A stretch of DNA of 64,000 nucleotides from Gnetum montanum (Eukaryota > Streptophyta > Gnetopsida > Gnetales > Gnetaceae). Location: NCBI GenBank assembly GCA_015680685.1, contig MNCI01015802.1, forward strand, positions 858,682 to 922,681, in the 5' to 3' direction. The position numbers were made by a program, and so were the translations under genes. Positions 32,985-44,839 of the stretch are shown here, piece by piece. The first letter of the stretch is position 1; each line of letters begins with the position of its first letter. Below the pieces are notes generated by a model that had not been told where the DNA came from, did not search any database, and was given only the letters and a program-made list of their open reading frames with translations.

Positions 32985-35650
32985 TTCTAATCATGAAGGA
33001 TCAATTGTTAATTTTCTAAGAAAAATTTATAACAACTTTATCCCTCGATCATTTGGTTTTGATCAAAACTATAAGAATATGGCACTGATGATGTATTTTT
33101 ATTATGACATATCACTCCCTAGGCTCTACGATAAGTAGATCATCAAGTTATTAATGAATTTATCATTAATTTTTATTATTTTTATACTTAATTACTTTAG
33201 TGAGTCCAAAAAAATATTTGAAAATTTTTCAAAAATTGTACTTATGACCTGCCATGACTAAGAGATCAACTTCATGAGTACAAGTATTTTTGAATAACTA
33301 AATTCAAGCTCTTAGATTTTAAGTTATGGCAATAAGAAGTCTGTGGGCTCTAGAAATAATAAAAAGTGTCTCTGGGTTTGAATGAAATGTAAACATATTG
33401 GCTAATGAGAATTATATATGTATACTAAATTTTAAACAAAATATATAGTTACAACATCATAGCTATGATATCACTAGTTGAAAAATATGCATTTTTTTCT
33501 TATTTTAGGCCCAAAAAACATTATTTTCTTGCATTCTAAGAATCCCAAGGCCTCTTTTGAATTGGCAAACTAGAGGATAGTTCTTATCTGTGGATAAAAT
33601 AATTATAAATGATCTAATCAAGGACTTTTAAGGTTCAAAAGTGGTTAAATATTAGGAGATAAAGGAAGAATTCATTAAATTATAATAAAATTTAGCACAA
33701 TGTTAAAGAAAAGTAAATGACATAGCATCATATGAAGGTAAATCAACTACTCGTGATGTTTTAGAGAGTGTCATATTGATCCTTGGATATGATTCCCAAT
33801 AGTTATACAAGTGGGTCATCTCCAAAGTAGGCTACTACTGTTAATGCCCTTGTATAATTATTTCTAAAGTGTTTATGGGCATCATAGAAATTGAATGTGA
33901 ATCATGTTTTTTGTGTCAATACACACATACAATTGTCATAGCTAGAATCTTGTACTAGTTGTACAAACCATCAAATTCATAATTGAAACATAATAGTAAG
34001 GAGAGATGTAGTTGATGGGGTTGAAGAAATGGAACACGAGATACTGTATCATGGTAATAATGGATCATATATGTAATGCATAGTTAAAATTATCATTATA
34101 TCTATTTGTCAGGATTTCAAACTAAGTATAATCCTCTTACTTGTGACATCACATTATATCATCCTTGACCCATCCCTATGAGACCAACCAAACAACATAT
34201 TGACAATAACATCACTTAACAAAGAAAAACTAGAAAGCATTCATAAGGTTTATAAGAAATAATTAATTAATCATTTATGTATATTTGGTAAGCCTTTGTC
34301 ATTGATACCAAAGCATCTTTAGGCATGAATCACATGTCGTTCTAGTCATATAATGAAATTAGTTCAAGACATTACATGATTTTTTGAAGTAGCCTAACTT
34401 TAGGCATGGGTAACATGTCTTTTTTATGGTATTCAAAGGATAATGCCTTATGTATGAATTAATTAATTAATATTTTGTTCCTTTATTAGAGGAATACCTT
34501 CACACATATTTAGCATGTCTTGCTAGTGTTGTGATAAGGTAACATTATTTTTGTTTAGTCTTTTTCAAAGATAAGGAAACATGAATGATATTGTATCAAT
34601 CTAAGACCATTGGAACATAAGATGGAAGTCCAAGGATCCAATAAATTTTTCACATCCCCATTACCAAATGATACCACTCTATAAAAAAGATGGTGTCACT
34701 TCATAACAAGTATTGTAATTATTGTAATAAGACCTAAAAGGTTAAGTTGTAATTAAGACTCAAAAGGGAATGTTACAATACTAGGCATGTCTTTTGGGAT
34801 GACCTTTGGGGATTTGACATAATGTATTTAAACTTAACCATTAGAGGTTGTATCATCATGGACTTGCAAAGCCATCAATGATGAGTAATGGGTACTAAGT
34901 GAAGTGGGATAGGAAGGTGACTAGTCATCTCTTCTAGTAGGTTATAATACTAACCATGGTAGTAATGTTGGATTACCTCTAAGGGATAGATGCTAAAAGA
35001 AGATAACCCCAAAGAACCCTCAAATAATGACCCATATACATTATTTCTACAATAATAAAACATTATTTTTTTTCTTTTGCATTTTTCTTCTTATTTTCTT
35101 TACGCATATGGTTGAATGTTACTTGTATTTAATGTTTGCCATGACATTTGAGAATGGGATGTCACAAAATTCCCTTGATGTCACATGCTTATCCAACGTT
35201 CTTAGTCCTTTCTCCTTCATCAAGTTCTAACGATTATGAATTTAGTTTAGTTTAATTGTCATAAGAATCATATTACTCCCATAGCAAGAATCTCTAATTA
35301 ATGAAACAAAGGGATATATGTTACAATGTATGTTTAATTACTTCTTTAACAATTTGATAACATACAATAAAATTTCCTGAAATAGAGTTGGTTTCTTCCC
35401 ATGGTCAATAACTTTATTAGTAGAAATAATGAAAATATGCATAAAATTCAAAGAAAATAATTAAACGGTATGAAAAAGTACATAAAGAATAGGGAAACTT
35501 ATTAAGAATTGGAAAATATTAGATAAATGAAAAATTAAAAAATTATGAAAAATGATCAAAAATTGAAAAACAAAAAGAGTAAAATTTGTGTTCACAAGGT
35601 CTAAATAAAATGAGGATCTTCACCACAACTAAGGTTTGAGAAAGAGATTT
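32985..35650 (-). other. Element E non-coding 3' region between integrase and accessory ORF
   Basis: Minus-strand GCCTACTTTGGAGATGACCC (33813-33832) is the conserved block of this family, at the expected distance from the accessory ORF start. No coding frame. This shows pol, conserved block and accessory ORF in one element, in that order. Confidence 0.6.
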
Positions 35651-36905
35651 GAAAAATAGATTGATTAGTGGTTGTGGTTAATGAGGATGATTATGGTTAG
35701 CTCTGATTAGCTTTTGTAAGTTACTTGGATGGTAGATTTGCATGGAACCATAGATGGGTAGTGTATGGTCCTTTTCATAGTGTTTGAAATTTTGTCTATT
35801 GAGGCATATGGTTATGGCTATAGTAAAGGACCTTGTTTCCTAGGATAATTTCTATGTATTAAATTCTAAAGTCATGTCTCCATTTGGTATAATTCTTATA
35901 TGTCTCATTAGGCATGAGTGCTACTAATTGATTTTCATCCAACAAGTTTAATTTCATCAACTATTCTCTTTGTGCTAGATCTAGATTAATGTTTAAGTCA
36001 CACATCATCATTATTATTTAAAGCTCATTTTGAATGGAAAAATTAGGTAGTTTGTTGTATACTAACTCATACGAAGTATATTCTATAGGAAGTTTCAATG
36101 TAGAATCTATAAGCCCATAGAGCATCATTTAATTATTTAATTTTGTAATCTAGTCCTCCCAATATTTGCTAATTGTTCTTATCAATATTCTTGTAAATCT
36201 CCAACTTTTGGCTTCTGCTTCATTTTATTTGTTGATGACGGGATGTTATTAGCTTGTGTTCAACTCCTAAGAATTACATCAACTTCTTAAAATTAGCACC
36301 TAAAAAGTGGGTATCATGATCTAAAATCAATGTTCTTAGCATACCAAATCTATTTACCAAATGCAGTTGGAAAGACTTAGTGACTATAGTTAATGTGTAA
36401 TATATTACCATAATAGCTTTTTCCCATTTAGTATAATAATCTATAAGAATAATTATATGAAATTTCATATTAGACATGGACATGATGGAATCCATAAAAT
36501 TAATTCTTCATATGTCAAATGGTTCTAATTGTTAAATCCTCTATTATGATCCCTCAAATCTAGCTATTATGGGCTCTTTGGCATCAATCACAAGATTTGA
36601 CAAAGTAGTGTGCATCCCTAAATAAATTAGGTAAAAAATAGCTAGCCATGAGTATCTTGATTTTTTCATGTACCTACATAATGACCTTCACATAGTCTTT
36701 CATGAACATCTTGAAGAACTTGCTATTGATTTTTATCAAGTACATATCATCAAATCAAGAAATCAGCAAAGATTTTATAATTGTTACCTTTTATTTCAAT
36801 GAAGTGTTTGGCTTGATGTAGAAATTATTACTTCTTCTTTATATCCCATTCAGTAGGAATATTTTGTATGATTATATAAGTAAGATAATCTATGAACCAT
36901 GATTT
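35650..36905 (-). pseudogene. Element E integrase, decayed
   Basis: Minus-strand fragments: FLHQAKHFIEI (about 36800), PIIARFEGS, QLEPFDI, then an open frame 36495-36274 with MSNMKFHIIILIDYYTKWEK, VNRFGM and LDHDTHF (second catalytic Asp kept), and on to LNLLDENQLVAL and NKVLYYSHNHMPQ. Same order as the integrases of A, D and Z. Ends abruptly at 36905 against element Z. Confidence 0.8.
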
Positions 36906-36909
36906 TCTT

Positions 36910-38150
36910 GTTGAACTTGAAATCATTATAGACGTTAAAAAGAAACAACAGTTTCTTCACCAAGCCAAATATTTCATGGAAATTAATGGACAACTTTATA
37001 AAGTATGTTTCAATGGCTTGGTCTGATGGTGTGTTCCTGATGTAGATCAATTACAAGTTCTCCACGATGCTCATGAGGGCCCTTGTGGGGGTCGTTACGC
37101 TGGGAGATGAACAACCATTAAAATCTTGCTTGCATGATATTATTGGCCTACATTGTTCCGGGATGCTCATCACTTTGTCCAATCTTGTGAGTGTTGCCAA
37201 TGTAATGGGGGAATGGCTACTAAAATGGAGGATCTGCAACAATGGATTCAACCCTTAAAACCCTTCGACATATGGGGAATTAATTTTATGGAGCCTAGTA
37301 CACCAATGTCCAATGAAAGGCCTACATTGTTGTTGCTATTGACTATTTTATAAAGTGGGCAAAAGCAGCCACTGTTATGAATTGTTCATCATTTACCGCT
37401 ACACGATTTGTTCAACAAAAAATAGTAAATAGGTTTGGCGTGCCTCATGCCCTTATTTCTAACAATGGTACACACTTTACAAGTGTGAATTTTTGGAAAT
37501 TGATGTAACGCTTAGGAGTTGAGCACAAACTGACTACACCATATCATCCTCAAGCAATTGGTCAAGCCAAAGTCACCAATAGGGAGACTAGAAAAATACT
37601 AACATAGACCATTAGCAAATATAGGTGAGATTGGAGCACCAAACTAAATGATGCTCTTTGGGCATACTACTCCACATGGAAACTCCCTATAGGCTACTCT
37701 TCCTATGAGTTAGTGTACGGTAAACTTCCAATGCTTCCTATTCAATTTGAGCTCTATACCCTATCCACAACATGTGACCTTAACCTTGACCTCAATCTAG
37801 CAAAAAAAGAATGGTTGATGAACCTTAACTTGGTAGATGAAAATCGATTAGCCGCCCTGTCATCTAATGAATTACGCAAGGCCTTTAACAAACAATGTCA
37901 TGACCTAAGGATTAGGAAAGTCAAATACCAACTGGGAGATAAGGTTCTTTATTGGAATCCCACACATGTGCCACAACAAACTAAATTTCAAATGCTATGG
38001 GAAGGATCTTATATCATCCATGAAACTATTCCTTCAAGGGCCATGATGATTTATAAACTTGAAAGCCCGAATAAGAAATTACTAGTCAACATCTAGCAAA
38101 CCAAATATTTCCATGAACCTAAAATGGCGAGTACTAACACTACCTTTATA
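36910..38150 (+). pseudogene. Element Z integrase and pol C-terminus
   Basis: Begins KKQQFLHQAKYFMEINGQLYK, then HEGPCGGRYAGR and SCECCQCNGGMATKMED (zinc-binding region intact), the core with AIDYFIKWAKA-like, LISNNGTHFTS (Asp to Asn at the second catalytic site) and PQAIGQAKVTNRE, followed by an open frame 37713-38096: YGKLPMLPIQFEL, LAALSSNELRKAF, GDKVLYWNPTHVPQ, then stop after LLVNI. Several stops earlier. Confidence 0.85.
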
Positions 38151-40069
38151 AATGGATAATGTTGCTCATTATTTCAGATCGCCTCCTTCCAACTCAGTCA
38201 TGGGGGAGATGGCCACCAATGCTAACCATTCTAAGCCCTTAGTTCCTCTTGTAGTTTTGTTTTACACATTTTTCATCTTTACTTGTTTTTGTTTTACATC
38301 ATCGTTAACATTTTTACTATTTCTTTGTTTGATTTATTCTTACTCATCACATAATAAGTGCTCATGATGGTGGATTGTACTATAATGATGTTAATTGCTA
38401 ATGTTTGGTTTTTACCTTTGACTTTTAATGTTGATACTAAGATATGGTTTCTTTTGATAAAACATGCAATGAGTCCACATCATCGATTCATCCATTAACC
38501 TCTATGGTCTCCCTTGAGCTTGGAACTATACTGTCCCTTTTTCTAAGTAAACTTATTAATGAATTGGTGGCTTGGTATTCCTCAAATAAATGAAAGGTCC
38601 AAATAGATTGAAAAGGGTGTGACCTCAAGGTGATTTGATGCATTTTTGCTTGCTATTCTCTTGGGTACTTGGATGTTTTTCATAGGTTTTCTACCATTCC
38701 GCTCTTGACCAATTATCAGGAAGTTAAACAAATCAAATAAGTCTTTACATGGTGTGGTTTTCACAAAAAAAAAACTAGTGAGAATTCAATCCACACCCCT
38801 TAGACACAATAAGAAACATGGACCACAATCACTAGTTATGGCATTGGAAATACATGTTACCCATGCCTAAAGGTTCCCTCTAACTAAGGCACTTTCTTGC
38901 TTTTTGTTTCTCTATCTTTCTCTTATTGGAATGGTGGTAGCTCTGTGGATGCATTCTTGTTACTTTAGGAGGCTGAGTTGGTCAAGTGTGTTGATGCGGG
39001 GTCACTAGATGTGGCTAGTTTTGATCTAAATTTGGAATGAACTCGATTAAGTCACCTTAACCACATAATACACAAGGGACTTTACACAACCTTGATCTTT
39101 GGATTCCATTCCATTCTCTCTTTTTTTCCAAATTGCTTTCCATATTCCACCTCATTGTCAAATTTATGATTAGTCTATCTCTTAGTTGCTACATTATTAT
39201 TCTTTTGTAAACTCTTGTGGATAAGTCCTTAACCATTGTTTCCATATGTCATTCCTAGAGCCTATAGACTCTTTAGTTTGTGGGTATGTCAGGGCATAAA
39301 ATGCATTAGTCTACTTTGGGGAGGACCCATTGGCATTCCTTTTTGGTGCAATTGTTAAGTTCTTTTCCTTAAACATTTTTTGCAATCCACCATTTCCCAT
39401 TTCCACCCATCCATGACATCTAATTTTGCTTTATTGGCTTCATCGTTGTTATTTATCTATTCTTCCTTGTTCTTTTGTTTTCTATCTTATCGCTACCAGA
39501 GGTTCGCTATTAGTCATGGGGGCCCTATCACAAAATTTTATTACTTATCTCACCCCTATACCTTGGGTAGTCACCAGTGATAAGCCTCTAGCCTAGTATC
39601 TACCATACCTACAACCTAGCCAATGTGATTCATAGTGAGGCAAGATATCAATCACATTATATCTTATCTATCCTTACTAATTCATGATTGTGTTGTGTGT
39701 GCAGATCATGATCACATGAACAATGGACTAGGATAGGAGGGAGCACTCAAGATGGACTAGAGTTGTAGCAATTATGCAAGGAACATACATCATATGGCCA
39801 TGGATGAACAACAGTCTGCACATCAGTAGCAACACACCTCATTTTCTTTTCTCTCCCTGTCTCTCTCCAAGCTATCAAATGAGGGTCTGAATGTCATCTA
39901 TGTACGGTGTTCACCACAATGGGTATGAACACGAATGTTGTAATATGTTTGTCGATCCGTTCACCGACATTCCATGTCATTGTCAAATTATCGTATGGTC
40001 AATAATCCCATACCTTCCCAATATTTTGTAAGGAACTCAAGGATGAGTTTTCATTTAGTCATGGGGGTA
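38151..40069 (+). other. Element Z 3' non-coding region, splice site and G-tract
   Basis: CTCAGTCATGGGGGAGATG at 38194-38212, the conserved block CTACTTTGGGGAGGACCC at 39311-39328, TTAGTCATGGGGGCCC at about 39510-39525, branch point TTACTAATTC (39675-39684) and acceptor GTGTGTGCAG ending 39704, followed by ATC rather than ATG. No long ORF remains before the G-tract ending at 40069. Co-linear with A and D. Confidence 0.65.
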
Positions 40070-40911
40070 TGATGAAATATGATATTGGGACTGCGATATC
40101 AGATCTGCGATATCGAGTTCGCGATATCAAATTTGCCAATCGATATCTGACATCCAATATCAGAACTTGTCTCGTTGCCTATAAATAAGAGGTGGGCACA
40201 CTTGGTTTTGGCATTAGTTTCTTAGTCCCTTACCCAAGCTCTTGCAATTTTCCATTTCTAGAGTTAGAATTATTTCTGAGTGCCCGCAGTATGAGTCATA
40301 AAGTGAATGGATCTTTATTCGAGCATTGTGTACTTGAGCACACCTTGTGTCTGGAAACAAAGACGAACTTTGTGATAAACCTTGTAACATTTAGAATAGC
40401 TTATTTATTGCTTTTAATGTTATTTACAATTATTTAATGCTTTCTTTAGTTAATTGATGTCGCTTTTATTGATTCATTAACTTTCACAAGTAAGCATACT
40501 TAGTACGACCACTTCAAGCATACATGGAACACTTGGTAACCTAGTGACGATTAGTGTTTAGTAATCCCAGTAGTGTTACACTGGTTCAAGATGTGTACGG
40601 AGAGTGGGAATGAATGCTAGTATTAGGAGTAGTTAGAACCTAGCGAATTAGTTTATTTAAATTAGTTACTAAATTATTTCACTTCTCCCTTTTAGCACCA
40701 AGACATAAACATAAAAAGTATAAAAATCATATACCTCAAGTTTACTTAACCATACAATTGTGCCATACGAGTAAGCTTACGAAGACAATGATCGCCTAAC
40801 CCATCCTTGTTTTGTGAAGGTGCATAAGTGCTTAGTCCTTGGAGTTTGACTGGATCATGCATAACGCTTGTACTCGTATGGTTCAGCGTAGGGGTACCTT
40901 GCCGCTCATCA
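40070..40911 (+). repeat. Element Z 3' LTR (842 bp)
   Basis: TGATGA at 40070, TCATCA ending at 40911. GATATC sites at 40095, 40109 and 40123 are exactly 14 bp apart, with further sites at 40142 and about 40156; TATAAATA at 40180-40187. Spacers here read AGATCTGC and GAGTTCGC rather than GCGTACGC, so hexamer phase is kept while spacer sequence varies. Confidence 0.92.
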
Positions 40912-42089
40912 ACATGCATCATGGAAGGCTTGTAAATGATGTTGTGGATCTACATTATAATCTCCTTTAAACTTCAAAATATTATTCATGTCAAGTCACT
41001 TGATGCAATTTTCCCTTTGATGCCTTATCAAAATGCAAATGGCTTTTCTTACATTAATCATGCTTCTAGTGGCTAATAAGAATTCATCATAATCATCAAC
41101 TTCATCTTAATCTCTATTGCAGTGGTGATGGTTCCTTCAGTACTCTTCCTCATAGTTTCTTTTATGGCTTCATTTTCTCTCCTTGTCTTCATCTTTATCT
41201 TCCTCATGGTTTTTTCCTCTCCTAAGATGTCTATCTTAATATTTTCTTTCATTACTATCTAGTTATTTTTCTTGAGATCTATGTTCGTCTTCATTAGAAC
41301 TTATCGATGAGAATGATGAAGAGGATGGAAAGCTAGGAGAGTTATGTCAGTTTTCTTTCCTTCTATGATTCCATAATTTTTCCTTTTTGGTTTTGTTAGG
41401 GATCCTAGGCCTTGGGTTCCTCTTTATTATGGGATCTATTTTATTCCTTCTAGATGTTTCTACCAAAGTTGAACATAGTTTCAAATGCATAGAATCTTCA
41501 ATGTTCAAGACAAAAGGTTAGAAGGTAGATTAATGATGATAAAACCTTTTAGACCAATATTCTACATATTCCTTTTCTAATGGTAATATTATCTTAGATG
41601 TATGTTTGTACTTATCATGCTCAAGCTTGGCCTCCATAATGGCATCTCATCTAGATCAAACTTTTGTTGGCTAATAGGATCTAGTCATATTCCTTATAAC
41701 CTGATAAAAACCAAATCTCAATAGAGCAACTTGAAGCATAGACAACATTGATTAGTTGGGTAGCAATATAATGTTATCCTAAAAGTCTCTCCATTTGAAT
41801 TATTCATCTTGATGAAAATTGAAAACAAAGTTAAGATAATAAGGATCAAAATTGAGCATAAGATATTCCTTTTTTCATTGGTCCACTCAAAGTTTCTTCA
41901 ATATGGTTTCTATCATTACCTTCATCAATGTTATTAGCATATGGAGTATCAGTTTTATGTGAAGAATCTATGTTTGATTTATTTACTTTATGTGTGTCTA
42001 TTAAATATATTTTATTTCTTAAAAGATAAATCTTGAAGCTTTAATATAATAATTTTGTATAAAAATAACTAACTATAATATTGACATCA
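40912..42089 (-). pseudogene. Element E gag 5' part, decayed
   Basis: Minus-strand translation near 41780-41850 gives YYLNFVFNFHQDE, WRDF, DNIILLPN, matching EYVLNFTSILHQDEQLHW and VLTPNRS of element D (44965-45060). A charged, Ser/Glu/Lys-rich stretch at about 41130-41350 matches the same region of D. No open frame of useful length. Confidence 0.65.
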
Positions 42090-42107
42090 TTCCCAGCAAT
42101 AGCACCA
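42090..42107 (-). other. Element E primer-binding site
   Basis: Minus-strand TGGTGCTATTGCTGGGAA, one base from the TCATCA end of the 5' LTR; similar to the tRNA-Asp complement with transitions. Confidence 0.7.
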
Positions 42108-42108
42108 A

Positions 42109-43174
42109 TGATGAGTGATGAGAGTTCCTTAAACCCAACCATATAAATCATACAAGCATTCTATGTAACCTTATCATAATCTATGTATAGATCAATGTAA
42201 TTTCAAAAGAGTTAATGTATAATCATTAATAATCTCTTCTTACTTAAGTTATGATCAAAGTATATAATTTAACTCAAACTAAAAGGTATATGATCTGATA
42301 TTTTTTTATGATAAAGAAAAACAAAGTAAAATATTGTAAATTAAATATTAAGTTTTAAATCTAAGAAATAATGAAAGTAAATCCTATATTAGTCTTATGG
42401 CAATAAGCATATGATCCTAGCTTACTATACACATCCTAGGCTAGTATTATCATCATTGGGATTACCAAGTTACTTACTAGTAAGTAAACCAAGTAATATT
42501 ACTACTAGGTTAATAAATAATTATATGTTATGCTCAAAACTAGTCATGCTTATTCTACCAAGTTACTAACATATAATAAAAATGGAAATGATGTTGGAAA
42601 TGTAAATAACATTAGAAAAGTAAAGTGTACACATAAGTAAACCTAAGGTAATTGATATGTTGTAATGATAAAAAATGATCTAAATATTTATTTCCAACTA
42701 TGAAATGTGTCCAAGTACATCTTGCTCAAATAAAGATTCTATATAATCACTCTAGACCACAATATCGGAACTCATAAAAAAACTCTAAATTGATGAAAAT
42801 AAACTACAAGAAGCTAGTTGAGGATGGACCAAAACAACATATTAAGTGTGGTGGTTGTGTAGTATTTATACACATTATTGAACCCAAATACATTACATTT
42901 ATGAATATTGGAACTTGAAATAATTAAAACATAGGTACACCTCAAGATTTATAGAAGTTTATAACTCAATGCTACTTAGTAGAATTAAACATGTGACCTA
43001 GGGTTATCAAGCCAAGACTTATACTACTAGGGTAACATCTCATTATTTAATACACCACATTTATGATATCATATGGAACCATAGGATATTACAACTATGA
43101 TATTGTAGGTACAATATCATAGGTGCAATGTCACCCTTGACTTATTAATTATTCCTTAGCAATGAAACTTATCA
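42109..43174 (-). repeat. Element E 5' LTR (about 1066 bp)
   Basis: On the plus strand it begins TGATGA (42109) and ends TTATCA (43174). Sites GATATC 43065, GATATT 43085, 43099 and AATATC 43113, the last three 14 bp apart; minus-strand TATAAATA-like sequence near 42870. Strongly decayed, but GTAATCCC-type motifs (about 42455 on, inverted) are recognisable. Confidence 0.7.
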
Positions 43175-43893
43175 ACCTTTACTTACATGTATTTCCTCAA
43201 TGTATACCTCCTCCTGAAAGCAATCAAAAAGTTGTTTTATTTCACATCCATCATCTTCTATCTCTTAGCTTTCTCCTATGTGTTCTGCCACTACTTCAAT
43301 GCATTCTTAAATTGATAAACAACCAAACAAATCTAGTATGTAGTGAAATAACCTAGAAGATGTAATATCTTTTCCATTCATCTAAACCAATACATCATTG
43401 TTAATGAGTCCTCTAATTTAAAAAAGGTAGAAAAAATCAACCTACAAAATTGTTTGACTAAGGCCTAAATGATTAATTGTCCAGCATCCTTAGTTGCATT
43501 CCTAACTTAATTGCCACCACTACTATTATCAACTAGGTTTATTACCTAATTTTAGATTCTAACATAAGTAAACAACTATTTAAACATTTGTACTTAAAAG
43601 AATTCCTTGCTATTCAACTTAAGAATCTTCTAATTTATCAAATTCCTAGTCCTTATTCTTCTAGCTATTAACTCCTATAGTTGTAAGTCCATCAAATGCT
43701 CACTAACCTTTCTCTAATATTGACTTATAACACCCCTTAAATTATCCTAAGCTAATAAGAAATTATGTAAAGAAAGAAAAACTACATTGTAATAAAAATA
43801 AACTATGTAAAATAAAAAATTATAATGGGGTAGGACACAAAACATTCTTAGTCAACATTTAGAAAAGATCTAAGGATAAAAAATATATATATC
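43175..43893. other. Unassigned gap between elements E and D
   Basis: About 720 bp, AT-rich, no coding frame, RNA gene or recognised repeat. Presumably the sequence E and D each inserted into. Confidence 0.4.
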
Positions 43894-44701
43894 TGATGAG
43901 CCATGATATTGCATCTGTGATATCATGGCCTTCCATGCAATATCACGTACATGATATTGTGGCCTGCCTCATTGCCCATAAATAAAAGGCGGGCACACTT
44001 GGTTTGCTAGTTAGTCTTAGTCCCTTACCCAAAATCTTGCCTTTTCTCCCTCTCAGAGTTAGAATTATTTCTACGTGCCCGCAGTAGGAGTCATAAAGTG
44101 AATAGATCTTTATTCGAGCATTGTGTACCTGAGCACACCTTGTATATGGCAATAAAGATGAACTTTGTGATAAACCTTGCAGCATTCAGAATAGATTAAT
44201 AATGTTAATTACTATTACTTAATGCTTTCCTTAGTTAATTAATGATTCTCTCTCACCCTACAACTCTCCTAAGCAAGCACATATAGTATGATCACTTCCA
44301 GCATGCGTGTAACACTTGGTAACCTAGTAACGATTAGCATTTGGTAATCCTAGTAATGTTGCACTAGTTTAGGATGTGTACGGTAAGTGAGAACGAATAC
44401 TGGTGTTTGTATCAATTAGAGCCTAGTTAATAAGTAGTCAAATTAAATTAGTTCCTTAGTTATCTCTCTCCTCCCTTATAAGTAGAAAAACATAAAAACA
44501 CAAAAAAGTATAAAAATCATATGCCTCAAGTTTACTTAACCATACAATCGTGACATACAAGTAAGCTTGGGAAGACAACAATTGATCAACCCATTTTTGT
44601 TCCACAAAGGTGCATAAGGACTTAGTCCTTGGAATTTGACCAGATCATGTGTGGATGCTTGTATTCATATGGTTGAGTGTAGGGATACTCACTGCTCATC
44701 A
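43894..44701 (+). repeat. Element D 5' LTR (808 bp) with primer-binding site
   Basis: TGATGA at 43894, TCATCA ending at 44701, then TAGCACCATTGCCAAGGA (44703-44720), a tRNA-Asp-like site with transitions. Hexamers GATATT 43905 and GATATC 43919, AATATC 43939 and GATATT 43953, in pairs 14 bp apart. TATA-like CATAAATAAAAGG at about 43978. Confidence 0.9.
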
Positions 44702-44839
44702 TTAGCACCATTGCCAAGGACTTCGTTGTTTGTGCACTACCCAGAACATAGGAAATCTTTCACATTGTTGGAAGGAACCCTTGGGGTTGGTTAAAGATAA
44801 ATAATAAATAATAATACATTACACACTGAATAGATAGTC

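Larger units (their letters stand above)
36906..40911 (+). mobile_element. Element Z: 5'-truncated pol-type Athila-like element
   Basis: Starts inside integrase, continues through the pol end, the non-coding 3' region and a complete 3' LTR (40070-40911). Head-to-head with E's integrase at 36905. Lacks 5' LTR, gag, protease, RT and RNase H, so no target-site duplication can be checked. To its right, E's gag begins. Confidence 0.85.
12240..43174 (-). mobile_element. Element E: old Athila-like element with gag, pol and accessory ORF, split by B, C and Z
   Basis: Reading right to left: 5' LTR (43174-42109), primer-binding site, gag (42085-40912), [Z], integrase (36905-35650), non-coding 3' region (35650-32985), accessory ORF in three pieces (32984-31179, 24985-24869, 13018-about 12350) and a 3' LTR starting near 12325. 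The ORF pieces join at the exact insertion points of C and B, each with a 5-bp duplication. The two LTR promoter arrays (12255-12312 and 43065-43118) align to each other. Protease and RT are missing next to Z. The left end is unplaced. Confidence 0.8.
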
